A DNA stretch of 64,000 nucleotides from Haemophilus haemolyticus_L (GTDB lineage Bacteria; Pseudomonadota; Gammaproteobacteria; Enterobacterales; Pasteurellaceae), in NCBI RefSeq assembly GCF_003490595.1, contig NZ_QQGY01000002.1, positions 62,001-126,000 of the forward strand. The letters are read 5' to 3'. Shown here piece after piece: positions 21,082 to 29,081 of the stretch. The notes below the pieces were generated by a model, which made no database searches, was not told where the DNA came from, and saw nothing but the letters and a program-made list of their open reading frames with translations. Each line of letters begins with the position of its first letter. Within the stretch, counting starts at the first letter, position 1. Position numbers and translations under genes: made by a program.

Positions 21082-21954
21082 ATGACACAACAACTCCCCA
21101 CTCTAAGTCTAAAAAAAATCTATTCAGGTAAAGTACGCGATCTCTATGAAATCGATGATAAACGTATGCTAATGGTTGCTTCTGACCGCTTATCTGCGTT
21201 TGATATTATTTTAGATGATCCCATTCCACGAAAAGGCGAAATCCTGACTCAAATATCCAATTTTTGGTTTAACAAACTTACTCACATTATGCCGAATCAT
21301 TTCACTGACGAGAGTGTTTATGATGTGTTGCCAAAAGAAGAAGCCGATTTAATCAAAGATCGCGCTGTAGTGTGTAAACGTTTGAATCCCATTAAAATTG
21401 AATCTATCGTACGTGGCTATTTAACTGGCAGTGGTTTAAAAGATTACAAACAAACTGGAACCATCTGCGGATTAAAATTACCTGAAGGCTTAGTTGAAGC
21501 CAGTAAATTACCAGAACCTATTTTCACCCCATCAAGTAAAGAAGCCGTAGGCAATCACGATATAAATATCAGCTATGCAGAATGTGAAAAACTCATCGGG
21601 GCTGATTTAGCCGCACAAGTAAAAGAAAAAGCGATCGCACTTTATACTGCTGCTGCAGAATATGCACTGACTAAAGGCATTATTATTTGCGACACAAAAT
21701 TTGAATTCGGTTTAGATGAAAATGGCACACTCACCTTAATGGATGAAGTATTAACACCTGACTCTAGCCGTTTTTGGTCTATCGATACTTATCAAGAAGG
21801 GATTAATCCTCCATCATTCGATAAACAATTTGTACGCGATTGGTTAGAAAATAGCAGCTGGAATAAACAAGCGCCAGCACCGAAAGTGCCAGAAAATATT
21901 ATTCAGAAAACTGTTGATAAATACCAGGAAGCGCTGGATTTATTAACAAAATAG
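21082..21954 (+). CDS. purC: Phosphoribosylaminoimidazole-succinocarboxamide synthase
   Basis: 290-aa enzyme that ligates aspartate to CAIR in purine synthesis (SAICAR synthase), of the longer type rather than the ~237-aa E. coli form. Motifs: IYSGKVRDLYEIDD (ATP-binding), VVCKRLNPIKIESIVRGYLT and the DEVLTPDSSRFW signature. The frame extends 16 codons upstream through the PurR-side leader, but MTQQLPTLSLKKIYSGK at 21082 is the natural start (CAGGTG spacing). Regulated by the PurR box; ends in a terminator. Confidence 0.95.
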   Translation: MTQQLPTLSLKKIYSGKVRDLYEIDDKRMLMVASDRLSAFDIILDDPIPRKGEILTQISNFWFNKLTHIMPNHFTDESVYDVLPKEEADLIKDRAVVCKRLNPIKIESIVRGYLTGSGLKDYKQTGTICGLKLPEGLVEASKLPEPIFTPSSKEAVGNHDINISYAECEKLIGADLAAQVKEKAIALYTAAAEYALTKGIIICDTKFEFGLDENGTLTLMDEVLTPDSSRFWSIDTYQEGINPPSFDKQFVRDWLENSSWNKQAPAPKVPENIIQKTVDKYQEALDLLTK

Positions 21955-21961
21955 AGATCAA

Positions 21962-21990
21962 AATCCCTGCTATTTAGAGCGGGGATTTTT
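21962..21990 (+). terminator. purC terminator
   Basis: AATCCCTGC / GCGGGGATT stem (one T-G pair) followed by TTTTT, 7 bases after the stop. Confidence 0.8.
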
Positions 21991-22067
21991 ATGCATGATG
22001 ACAACTAAAGATTTTTAGTCTTAATACATAAAAGGCTAGACAAACATAAAAAGTGCGGTTATATTTA

Positions 22068-22106
22068 AATGACTTTTTATTCAAATAAAATGATTAATTA
22101 TTCAAT
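22068..22106. promoter_or_regulatory. Tandem ARG boxes upstream of argG
   Basis: Two 18-bp ArgR half-operators: AATGACTTTTTATTCAAA (22068-22085) and AATGATTAATTATTCAAT (22089-22106). Each matches the consensus WNTGAATWWWWATTCANW at all but one position, and they are separated by exactly 3 bp, the spacing the ArgR hexamer requires. 25 bases before argG. Confidence 0.85.
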
Positions 22107-22130
22107 CTAAATTATAAACAAGGAAAAGAT

Positions 22131-23465
22131 ATGTCAAATACAATTCTACAACATTTACCTGAAGGGCAAAAAGTCGGTATCGCGTTCTCTGGCGGGTTAG
22201 ACACCAGCGCAGCATTACTTTGGATGCGTCAAAAAGGCGCGGTGCCTTATGCCTACACCGCCAATTTAGGGCAACCCGATGAAGACGATTACAACGCAAT
22301 CCCTAAAAAAGCAATGGCGTATGGTGCAGAAAATGCTCGCTTAATTGATTGTCGTGCTCAACTTGCTCACGAAGGTATTGCAGCGATTCAATGTGGCGCA
22401 TTCCATATTTCGACAGGCGGCATTCCTTACTTCAATACAACGCCTCTTGGTCGCGCAGTAACAGGCACAATGCTTGTTGCAGCAATGAAAGAAGATGATG
22501 TAAACATTTGGGGCGACGGCTCAACTTTCAAAGGTAATGATATTGAGCGTTTCTATCGTTATGGCTTATTAACAAACCCGAATTTAAAAATCTATAAACC
22601 TTGGTTAGATGCACAATTTATTGAAGAACTTGGCGGTCGTTTAGAAATGTCTCAATTCCTTATCGAAAATGGTTTTGACTACAAGATGTCCGTTGAAAAA
22701 GCCTATTCCACCGATTCCAATATGCTGGGTGCAACCCATGAAGCAAAAGACTTAGAGCAATTAAGCACTGGCATGAAAATTGTTAAACCAATCATGGGGG
22801 TAGCATTTTGGGATGAGAAGGTAGAAATTAAACCTGAAACAGTAACCGTCACTTTTGAAGAAGGCGTCCCTGTGGCATTAAACGGCAAACATTTTGATAA
22901 TGCAGTTGATCTTATTTTAGAAGCAAATCGTATTGGCGGACGTCATGGTTTAGGAATGTCAGACCAAATCGAAAACCGTATTATTGAAGCCAAATCTCGC
23001 GGTATTTATGAAGCACCAGGGATGGCATTATTGCATATTGCTTACGAACGTTTAGTCACAGGTATTCACAATGAAGATACCATCGAACAATATCGTATTA
23101 ATGGTATCCGTTTAGGCCGTTTGTTATATCAAGGTCGTTGGTTTGATCCACAAGCATTAATGCTGCGTGAAACAGCACAACGTTGGGTGGCAAAAGCAAT
23201 TACAGGCACAGTAACCCTTGAGCTTCGTCGTGGTAATGACTTCACAATTTTAAATACCGAATCACCAAACTTAACCTACGAAGCAGAACGTTTAAGTATG
23301 GAAAAAGTGGAAGATGCGCCATTTGATCCAATTGATCGTATCGGTCAATTAACTATGCGCAATTTAGATGTATCTGACACCCGAGGCAAACTTGGCATCT
23401 ATGCACAAACAGGCTTATTAAGCGCAATTAAAGATTCCGTATTGCCACAATTAGGCAAGAAATAA
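22131..23465 (+). CDS. argG: Argininosuccinate synthase
   Basis: 444 aa, matching the E. coli-type long ArgG (447). Condenses citrulline and aspartate with ATP, the penultimate step of arginine synthesis. The PP-loop is AFSGGLDTSAALLWM near residue 18. Substrate-binding stretches TTPLGRAVTGTML and DGSTFKGNDIERFYRYGLL are intact. The C-terminal oligomerisation helix is present (TGLLSAIKDSVLPQL). Start at ATG 22131 follows AAGGAAAAGAT. Monocistronic, under tandem ARG boxes. No argH follows; the partner lyase must be elsewhere. Confidence 0.97.
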   Translation: MSNTILQHLPEGQKVGIAFSGGLDTSAALLWMRQKGAVPYAYTANLGQPDEDDYNAIPKKAMAYGAENARLIDCRAQLAHEGIAAIQCGAFHISTGGIPYFNTTPLGRAVTGTMLVAAMKEDDVNIWGDGSTFKGNDIERFYRYGLLTNPNLKIYKPWLDAQFIEELGGRLEMSQFLIENGFDYKMSVEKAYSTDSNMLGATHEAKDLEQLSTGMKIVKPIMGVAFWDEKVEIKPETVTVTFEEGVPVALNGKHFDNAVDLILEANRIGGRHGLGMSDQIENRIIEAKSRGIYEAPGMALLHIAYERLVTGIHNEDTIEQYRINGIRLGRLLYQGRWFDPQALMLRETAQRWVAKAITGTVTLELRRGNDFTILNTESPNLTYEAERLSMEKVEDAPFDPIDRIGQLTMRNLDVSDTRGKLGIYAQTGLLSAIKDSVLPQLGKK

Positions 23466-23507
23466 GATAAAAGAGCGGTGAAAACCAACCGCACTTTTCC
23501 GCTTATA

Positions 23508-23537
23508 AAAATGGTTACTTCATGTAGCCATTTTTTA
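23508..23537 (+). terminator. argG terminator
   Basis: ATGGTTAC / GTAGCCAT stem (one G-T pair), loop TTCAT, then TTTTTTAT. It abuts the 3' end of the convergent small membrane gene. Confidence 0.7.
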
Positions 23538-23930
23538 TTCACTCATCTTTTCTAATTCACCTTGAGAAAATGCTTGTAGCTTATGGATTTCATTTTTTGC
23601 TTTGTCAGAAAGCACTTTATTATCCTTTAGCATCTGTTCTGAACGCGCCATAATAAAACGTAAATAATCATAGTTTTGCGTTTTTTCAAATAAAGACTGT
23701 GCTTGATACATATCTGCAAAATCCTTATTTGCTTGGGTAAGCAACATTTTTTGTCCAATTAAAACAATTAGTGCTAATGCCAATGCAATTACAGTGCCAT
23801 AGCCATTTGTTAGGTAATAAAGTAATCCGCCTATAATAAATAAACCATAAACCAAGCGTGCGCTATTTTTGATATAGGTTTCACTTGGGATGGGGGAAAC
23901 AGCGACTTTGAGCAATTCAGATAATTTCAT
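23535..23930 (-). CDS. Small two-helix membrane protein, function unknown
   Basis: 131 aa. I do not recognise a named family. Residues ~26-65 form two adjacent hydrophobic segments (LVYGLFIIGGLLYYLT and TVIALALALIVLIGQKMLLT) with a short turn between, then a soluble, charged helical C-terminus (~residues 68-131) rich in Lys/Gln/Glu, likely coiled coil (ARSEQMLKDNKVLSDKAK). Convergent with argG. The gene is well formed with a clear ATG at 23930 and Haemophilus codon use, so it is real but uncharacterised. Confidence 0.7.
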   Translation of the reverse strand: MKLSELLKVAVSPIPSETYIKNSARLVYGLFIIGGLLYYLTNGYGTVIALALALIVLIGQKMLLTQANKDFADMYQAQSLFEKTQNYDYLRFIMARSEQMLKDNKVLSDKAKNEIHKLQAFSQGELEKMSE

Positions 23931-23963
23931 AGTTTTACCGTAATCTTATCGTGGTAAAAAGCA

Positions 23964-23988
23964 AAAAACCGCTAGATTAGCGGTTTTT
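23964..23988. terminator. Bidirectional hairpin between small membrane gene and the toxin-like locus
   Basis: AAAAACCGCTA / TAGCGGTTTTT with loop GAT, flanked by A6 and T5. No plus-strand gene ends here. On the minus strand it could end manXYZ read-through or an antisense RNA to the 24.1-kb toxin-like mRNA. Confidence 0.7.
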
Positions 23989-24025
23989 ATATGTTAGAAT
24001 AATCAGTAGTTGGTCAGGTTAGTTA

Positions 24026-24049
24026 TTGCCTGACTGGCAGGTCAGGCAA
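24026..24049 (+). ncRNA. 5'-leader stem-loop of the toxin-like mRNA
   Basis: Perfect 9-bp stem TTGCCTGAC/GTCAGGCAA, loop TGGCAG, 52 bases before the small ORF. Its right arm overlaps AGGCAACAA (24044-24052), which is exactly complementary to TTGTTGCCT in the 3' terminator (24213-24221), allowing a 5'-3' fold-back. Confidence 0.6.
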
Positions 24050-24100
24050 CAACGCAATCTCGATCAGCTTTGTTTAACAACTCTGAATGGAGATAAACCA

Positions 24101-24169
24101 ATGAAAACTATCATTTATATGATTATCATTTGTTTAGTTTTGTTGTCTTATAGCTCGCCAGCTTGGTAA
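24101..24169 (+). CDS. 22-residue hydrophobic peptide, candidate type I toxin
   Basis: Short ORF with the layout M-K-T then a hydrophobic core (IIYMIIICLVLLSYSS) and terminal P-A-W. One basic residue, a single membrane helix and an aromatic end resemble the Ibs family (IbsC: MMRLVIILIVLLLISFSAY). It has its own ribosome site (TGGAG, 12 bases before ATG), a structured 5' leader, and an immediate rho-independent terminator. Flanking genes on both sides are on the opposite strand, so it is a stand-alone transcript. Alternatives: a leader peptide or chance ORF in a regulatory RNA. Confidence 0.5.
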   Translation: MKTIIYMIIICLVLLSYSSPAW

Positions 24170-24194
24170 CAAAACTAAGACCAACTTTATAACT

Positions 24195-24225
24195 AAGGCA
24201 ACAAAGGAAATCTTGTTGCCTTTTT
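24195..24225 (+). terminator. Terminator of the toxin-like mRNA
   Basis: AAGGCAACA / TGTTGCCTT stem with 10-nt loop, followed by TTTTT. Its right arm can instead pair with the 5' leader. Confidence 0.85.
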
Positions 24226-24260
24226 AATATAAGCCTTTCGGCATTAAATTTCAAGCTGAA

Positions 24261-25094
24261 TTAAGCCAAAATACCAGCCCAGTAACCTAAAATCCCTACG
24301 CCAAATAAACCAAAAATAATCACCATTGCATTCACTTTTTTACGTAATAAATACATACATAAGAAAGTCAGTAATAAGGCTAATAAACCTGGAAGTAGGT
24401 CATTTAATACGCCTTGCAAGGTGACCACAACCTCTTCGCCTAATTGGTTTTTATAACGAGTAAGTTCTAATGGGACATTAATACTTGTCCATTTGGAAAC
24501 AAGTGAGCCCATGACAAAGAGACCAAGAATAGAAGCCCCTTGAGTGATTTTTTGCAAACGTCCACCACCCATATCAGAGACGATTTCTGTGCCTTTTTCA
24601 TAACCATATTTGAAACCATACCAGCGCGTAACAGCACGGATCACATTGATTAAGATAAAAAACAATAATGGACCTAAAATGCTACCTGTTAAGGCAATTC
24701 CAGCACCAAGTGCGGCTAAAACTGGACGTAAAGTTCCCCAGAAAATAGGATCGCCCACACCAGCTAATGGCCCCATAAGTCCGACTTTTACACCGCTGAT
24801 TGCCGCATCATCTACATCTTTGGCGCCATTCGCACGTTCTTGCTCCATTGCAGCAGTCACGCCCATAATTGCAGATCCAACCCAAGGTTGAGTATTAAAA
24901 AATTCAAGATGGCGTTTGAGTGCCGCAGCCTGATCTTCTTTTTTGCTATATAGGCGTTTGATTGTTGGGATCATCGAAACACAAAATCCCATTGATTGCA
25001 TACGTTCAAAGTTAAATGAACCTAAAAGGAACGTTGAACGGAAATAAGTACTTAAAATATCGCCCTTTGTGAGAGTTACTTTTTGTTCTGACAT
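24261..25094 (-). CDS. manZ: PTS mannose-family transporter subunit IID
   Basis: 277-aa membrane component that with ManY forms the sugar channel of the mannose PTS. The signature RSTFLLGSFNFERMQSMGF lies near residue 18, and GPLAGVGDPIFWGTLRPVLA near residue 110; the C-terminal region has the hydrophobic helices (LLPGLLALLLTFLCMYLL, VIIFGLFGVGILGYWAGI). Last gene of manXYZ, 10 bp after manY. Broad substrates are usual for this family (mannose, glucose, GlcNAc, glucosamine). Confidence 0.95.
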   Translation of the reverse strand: MSEQKVTLTKGDILSTYFRSTFLLGSFNFERMQSMGFCVSMIPTIKRLYSKKEDQAAALKRHLEFFNTQPWVGSAIMGVTAAMEQERANGAKDVDDAAISGVKVGLMGPLAGVGDPIFWGTLRPVLAALGAGIALTGSILGPLLFFILINVIRAVTRWYGFKYGYEKGTEIVSDMGGGRLQKITQGASILGLFVMGSLVSKWTSINVPLELTRYKNQLGEEVVVTLQGVLNDLLPGLLALLLTFLCMYLLRKKVNAMVIIFGLFGVGILGYWAGILA

Positions 25095-25104
25095 AATACG
25101 CTCC

Positions 25105-25899
25105 TTATAGGCCTTCTAATTCGTTATCAGCAAGTTTTCTTTTGCTTGCCACTGGCATTGCGACTTGGTTAAAACGCGGATTTAATTGGATATAAAGCAT
25201 TGCCAAGCAAGTGCCCAGAATACCCAATCCAACTAAGTTGTAATTAGTAAAGGAAGCAATAACAAAACCAAGGAAGAAGAATGGCATTAATGCACCCGCA
25301 CGCATCATATTAATCACCATTGCATAACCCACTACGACGATAAATCCACCCGCAATTTGTAAGCCACGAGTAATCACTTCAGGAATTGCATCTAATGCGC
25401 TAGTTATAGCATCAGTACCTGCGACTAAACCAACCGCTAATGCAGGAATTGCAACACGCAATGCTTGTAAGGAAAGCCCTGCAAAATGGCAAAGTTCAAT
25501 CCCACGGAAATTAGCTTGCTCAGCAAATTTATCAGCCTTATGTTGTAAGAAGATCGTTAGTGTACGTACGAAAATAGTAAGCACTTGACCTGCAGCAGCA
25601 ACTGGCACCGCGATAGCAATCGCTGTACCCACAGATTGACCGCCTTTAATAACAAGAATCGCGGAGATCACACTAGCAAGTGCCGCATCTGGCGCCATAG
25701 CAGCGCCAACGTTCATCCAACCAAGTGCGATCATTTCTAATGTACCGCCAAGGATAATACCGGTTTCAAGATCGCCTAATACCAAGCCAATCATAGTACA
25801 AGCAAAAAGTGGACGATGGGTTTGACGTTCATCTAATACGCTCCCCATACCGCAAATTGCCGCGACAAGCACGACTAAAATGAGTTCCATTGTTGACAT
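25105..25899 (-). CDS. manY: PTS mannose-family transporter subunit IIC
   Basis: 264-aa polytopic membrane subunit. Family landmarks: ICGMGSVLDERQTHRPLFAC near residue 15, GIILGGTLEMIALGWMNVGA near residue 48 and PDAALASVISAILVIKGGQS. About eight hydrophobic segments. It lies between manX (11-bp gap) and manZ (10-bp gap), so the three are one operon. The C-terminus is soluble (FNQVAMPVASKRKL). Confidence 0.95.
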   Translation of the reverse strand: MSTMELILVVLVAAICGMGSVLDERQTHRPLFACTMIGLVLGDLETGIILGGTLEMIALGWMNVGAAMAPDAALASVISAILVIKGGQSVGTAIAIAVPVAAAGQVLTIFVRTLTIFLQHKADKFAEQANFRGIELCHFAGLSLQALRVAIPALAVGLVAGTDAITSALDAIPEVITRGLQIAGGFIVVVGYAMVINMMRAGALMPFFFLGFVIASFTNYNLVGLGILGTCLAMLYIQLNPRFNQVAMPVASKRKLADNELEGL

Positions 25900-25910
25900 A
25901 AAATGCGCTC

Positions 25911-26897
25911 CTAGAATTTAATTGAATCAAGTTTTTCGCGAGTAAGTTCAACAGGCTTATTCGCTGCCACTTTTTGAAGGGAAAGTTTCACGCCCATATC
26001 AAGTAATTTTTTGAATGCAGCGACATTAGATGGATTCACTGTGACAGCATCAGAAAGCTGTTTATTGCCTTCTTTATGCGTCATACCACCTACATTAATA
26101 GTATCAATACGTAAACCACCTTCGATTAAACGCACCGCATCTTCAGGCTTTGTTACAAGCATTAAAATATTACGGCTCGCATATTTTGGATTGTTGTAAA
26201 CCTTAATCGCTTTATCCACAGGAATTACATAGGCTTTCAAATGTGGCGGAGCAATTTGAAGAAGCAATTCCTTACGCAACTCATCATTTGCCACTTCATC
26301 ACTAATAGCAAAAATAGCTTCGCATTTCACTGCTTTTGCCCAAGAAGTAGCGACTTGACCATGAATTAAACGATCATCAATACGCAGTAAGTTGACACTC
26401 ATACGTCCATTAGGATCGTATTGAGTATTATCTTCTTCGCTTTCTTGTTCTTCTTTTGCTTCCTCTTTTGGAGTTTCAGGTTGAGCGAAAGAGGCAACGT
26501 CATCTGGTTTCCGATAACTTTTCACTGCCATTACGCCAACTTCCTTGGCGACATCAGCAAGTGCTTCCGCTGATTTTGCATCATCCTTGGCATCTAATAC
26601 TTCCAATAACATTGGTAAACTTACGCCAGTGACAATATCATCTTGAGGACGTTTTGCCGCTACTCGGGCTGCCGCGTTATACGGACTTCCACCAAATAAA
26701 TCTACCAAAAATAACACGCTATCTGATGGCGAGCATTCAGCAATAATAGCCTCATACTTTTCCACCAAGGTGTCTTGCCCTTCTCCTGGAACGAATGTTA
26801 CACCGTGGAGTCCATCCACCTCACCGAACACCATTTCAGAAGAATTGACCAACTCAGCAGCAAGCTTGCCGTGAGCTGCAACGATTACTTGAATCAT
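25911..26897 (-). CDS. manX: PTS mannose-family fused EIIAB component
   Basis: 328-aa cytoplasmic fusion. The EIIA domain (residues ~1-135) has the phosphorylated His in VIVAAHGKLAAELVNSSEM. A very acidic linker (PKEEAKEEQESEEDN) joins it to EIIB (~165-328), whose active His is in LLRIDDRLIHGQVATSWAK. Phosphate flows HPr to EIIA to EIIB to the sugar. First gene of manXYZ; a minus-strand TATAAT at 26964-26969 is a plausible -10. The mannose 6-phosphate made would be used by ManA, encoded earlier in the window. From memory, this operon is missing from H. influenzae Rd. Confidence 0.95.
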   Translation of the reverse strand: MIQVIVAAHGKLAAELVNSSEMVFGEVDGLHGVTFVPGEGQDTLVEKYEAIIAECSPSDSVLFLVDLFGGSPYNAAARVAAKRPQDDIVTGVSLPMLLEVLDAKDDAKSAEALADVAKEVGVMAVKSYRKPDDVASFAQPETPKEEAKEEQESEEDNTQYDPNGRMSVNLLRIDDRLIHGQVATSWAKAVKCEAIFAISDEVANDELRKELLLQIAPPHLKAYVIPVDKAIKVYNNPKYASRNILMLVTKPEDAVRLIEGGLRIDTINVGGMTHKEGNKQLSDAVTVNPSNVAAFKKLLDMGVKLSLQKVAANKPVELTREKLDSIKF

Positions 26898-26963
26898 TGG
26901 ATACTCCTAAGGTTGAAATAAATCGTCAAGAGCATAGAGTAAACGGTTGCCTAACTCAAGATA

Positions 26964-26969
26964 ATTATA
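26964..26969 (-). promoter_or_regulatory. Candidate -10 of manXYZ
   Basis: Minus-strand TATAAT, 67 bases upstream of manX. No convincing -35 at 16-18 bp and no full CRP site is evident, so activation may be needed. The remaining manX-metX gap (26970-27122) shows no gene. Confidence 0.4.
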
Positions 26970-27122
26970 AGTGCTTGTACCATTAAAATTGACATACATC
27001 AATTTTTCAGAACACAAAAAGGCATTGCAAACGGAATAATTTGGCTTGCATTATGCTTAATTACACTTCAGAACTTTTGGATAAAAAGTGCGGTATAAAC
27101 TAAGAAAGTTTTTAAAAATAAG

Positions 27123-27156
27123 AAAAAAGTGCGGTGAAATTTCACCGCACTTTTTT
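27123..27156. terminator. Perfect palindromic terminator of two inverted uptake signals (metX)
   Basis: AAAAAAGTGCGGTGAAA and its exact complement TTTCACCGCACTTTTTT face each other with no loop spacer: a 34-bp perfect palindrome, 5 bases after the metX stop. Confidence 0.9.
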
Positions 27157-27160
27157 ATGC

Positions 27161-28237
27161 CTAATTACCCGCCAAACCATCTCTAATCCGTTTTTCAAAC
27201 TGATCATAATCCACTAAAAACGCATCGTGTCCGTAGTCTGATGGAAATTCATAAAAATGTAGATCGACGCCGCTTTGTTCTAAAAGCTGTTTACTTTTAT
27301 AAAGATCCACTGGTTTAAAAAGTTGATCCGTTGTCACAGAAACCAACGTATAGCGCGCTTTAATGCGTGATAATGCCTCTTTGATATTTTCATATCCCAA
27401 ACTGGGATCATACATATCTAACGCACGCAATAAATGCAAATAACTATTTGCATCAAAACGTTCTAAGAATTTTTTGCCTTGGTAAGAAAGGTAGGATTCC
27501 ACTTGAAAGTAATCGCCCCAAAAACTACCATCTGATTTTGTTGCTCGTCCAAAGGCTTTCGCAAGTTGTAAATCGGTGCGGTAAGTCAGCATACCTAGCA
27601 TACGCGCAATAGATAACCCTTGATCTGGCGGTGCACCCTCGTAATAATCACCGCCATTAAAATTAGGGTCATTAATGACTGCTTGACGCATAACATGGTT
27701 AAAGCCTATGGCTTCCGCACTAAAATAAATGGATGAACAAAGATTTACGATATTATCCATAAAATCAGGATAATCAATCGCCCATTGATTCGCTTGCATA
27801 CCGCCAAAAGATCCACCAATAATCGCTTTTAAATGGCTAACGCCAAGATGATCAAGCAAGGCTTTTTGTACTTTGACAATATCTTGCACAACAATATTAG
27901 GAAATTGACTACCATAAGGTTTACCCGTTTGCGGATTAATTGATGAAGGCCCCGTTGTTCCCTTGCAACCGCCTAATACGTTCGAGCTAATAAAAAAATA
28001 ACGATCCGTATCCAACGCTAAACCTGCGCCCATAAAATTCTGCCACCAACCATCGCGACCATCATCGAAATAAGGCTCAGCATCGCCAGTCAAAGCGTGG
28101 CAAATTAATACCGCATTATTTTTTTCGGCATTAAGCGTACCATAAGTTTGATACGCGACATTGATATGGGAAAGCTTGCCGCCAAGCATCAGAGTTAAAG
28201 GCTGTGTGTCAAAAAGCACTACATTTTGCACAGACAT
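27161..28237 (-). CDS. metX: Homoserine O-acetyltransferase
   Basis: 358-aa alpha/beta hydrolase that acetylates homoserine for methionine synthesis. The nucleophile is in IIGGSFGGMQANQWAIDYPD; CHALTGDAEP near residue 46 is the oxyanion-side family motif; the acid and base of the triad are in TTDQLF and DYGHDAFLVDY. This is the MetX type, not the MetA type of E. coli. Divergent from the SanA-like gene. A promoter with an overlapping candidate MetJ operator lies just upstream. Confidence 0.95.
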   Translation of the reverse strand: MSVQNVVLFDTQPLTLMLGGKLSHINVAYQTYGTLNAEKNNAVLICHALTGDAEPYFDDGRDGWWQNFMGAGLALDTDRYFFISSNVLGGCKGTTGPSSINPQTGKPYGSQFPNIVVQDIVKVQKALLDHLGVSHLKAIIGGSFGGMQANQWAIDYPDFMDNIVNLCSSIYFSAEAIGFNHVMRQAVINDPNFNGGDYYEGAPPDQGLSIARMLGMLTYRTDLQLAKAFGRATKSDGSFWGDYFQVESYLSYQGKKFLERFDANSYLHLLRALDMYDPSLGYENIKEALSRIKARYTLVSVTTDQLFKPVDLYKSKQLLEQSGVDLHFYEFPSDYGHDAFLVDYDQFEKRIRDGLAGN

Positions 28238-28272
28238 TGAAAACCTATCGTAATAATCAGAATGGCGTTTAA

Positions 28273-28300
28273 ACTATCAGTAAGTCGATTAGCTTGTCAA
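28273..28300 (-). promoter_or_regulatory. metX promoter
   Basis: Minus strand TTGACA, 16 bp, GATAGT; start predicted ~30 bases before the ATG. Confidence 0.6.
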
Positions 28301-28308
28301 GAAATTTT

Positions 28309-28324
28309 AGCCGTCTAAACGGCT
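28309..28324. promoter_or_regulatory. Candidate tandem MetJ boxes upstream of metX
   Basis: AGCCGTCT then AAACGGCT: two abutting 8-mers matching the Met box AGACGTCT at 7/8 and 6/8 positions, inside a TTTAGCCGT/ACGGCTAAA inverted repeat, 8 bp upstream of the -35. Regulator identity is inferred from consensus and the methionine gene. Confidence 0.5.
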
Positions 28325-28394
28325 AAATTATCGCACATCAATGCGATTCACAAAATCCATCAAATTCCCCTTGAAGTGCGGTCGATTTTTCATT

Positions 28395-29081
28395 ATGTTT
28401 ACCGCTATGCTAGTAAAAAAATTCTCCCCAAAATTCACCGCACTTTTTCGCGCCTTACTCTACGCAATCTTTGCATTGATTATACTTTGCTTGCTAGTTG
28501 ATCGAGGCGTAAGTTTTTATGTTCGCGATAAAATATTCACAAATATTGATGAACTGCCCTTTCGCCCTTACGCCCTTGTGCTTGGCACATCAAAATACAC
28601 CGTCAGCGGAAAACCGAACGTTTATTACGATAGCCGCTTAATGGCAGCTAAAAGCCTAATCGAACAACAAAAAGTGAATTATCTTTTATTAAGTGGCGAC
28701 AACCGAACGTTGCAATATAACGAACCAAGAGCAATGTTTCGCGATTTACGCAAAATGGGCGTGCCAGAAACTTTAATGTTCCGTGATTTTGCAGGTTTTC
28801 GCACCCTTGATTCTGTTGTTCGTGCCAATAAAATTTTCCAAGTGCAAGCATTTACGATTGTCAGCCAAAAATTTCATTGCGAACGCGCACTATTAATTGC
28901 TAAAGCACATAATATTGATGCCATTTGCTTTGTAGCAAAACAGCCAGAATTACATTTTTCCACACAAATAAGAGAAGTTTTTGCCCGCATAAAAGCGGTT
29001 TTGGATTTGATATTAGGTGTTGAGCCTTATTTTTTAGGCGAGCCAGAACCACTTCCAACAGAAAAATTTTCAGTGAAATAA
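28395..29081 (+). CDS. SanA/YdcF-like DUF218 membrane protein
   Basis: 228 aa from the chosen start MFTAMLVKKFSPKF; the frame is open 18 codons further and also restarts at 28407, and no ribosome site settles the matter. One N-terminal membrane helix (residues ~18-38, LLYAIFALIILCLLVDRGV), then a DUF218 domain with ALVLGTSKYTVSGKPNVYY near residue 60 and NYLLLSGDNR. This family includes SanA (vancomycin/detergent barrier) and ElyC (envelope homeostasis). The DUF218 fold probably acts on periplasmic or membrane-bound nucleotide-like substrates, but the reaction is unknown. Divergent from metX. Confidence 0.8.
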   Translation: MFTAMLVKKFSPKFTALFRALLYAIFALIILCLLVDRGVSFYVRDKIFTNIDELPFRPYALVLGTSKYTVSGKPNVYYDSRLMAAKSLIEQQKVNYLLLSGDNRTLQYNEPRAMFRDLRKMGVPETLMFRDFAGFRTLDSVVRANKIFQVQAFTIVSQKFHCERALLIAKAHNIDAICFVAKQPELHFSTQIREVFARIKAVLDLILGVEPYFLGEPEPLPTEKFSVK

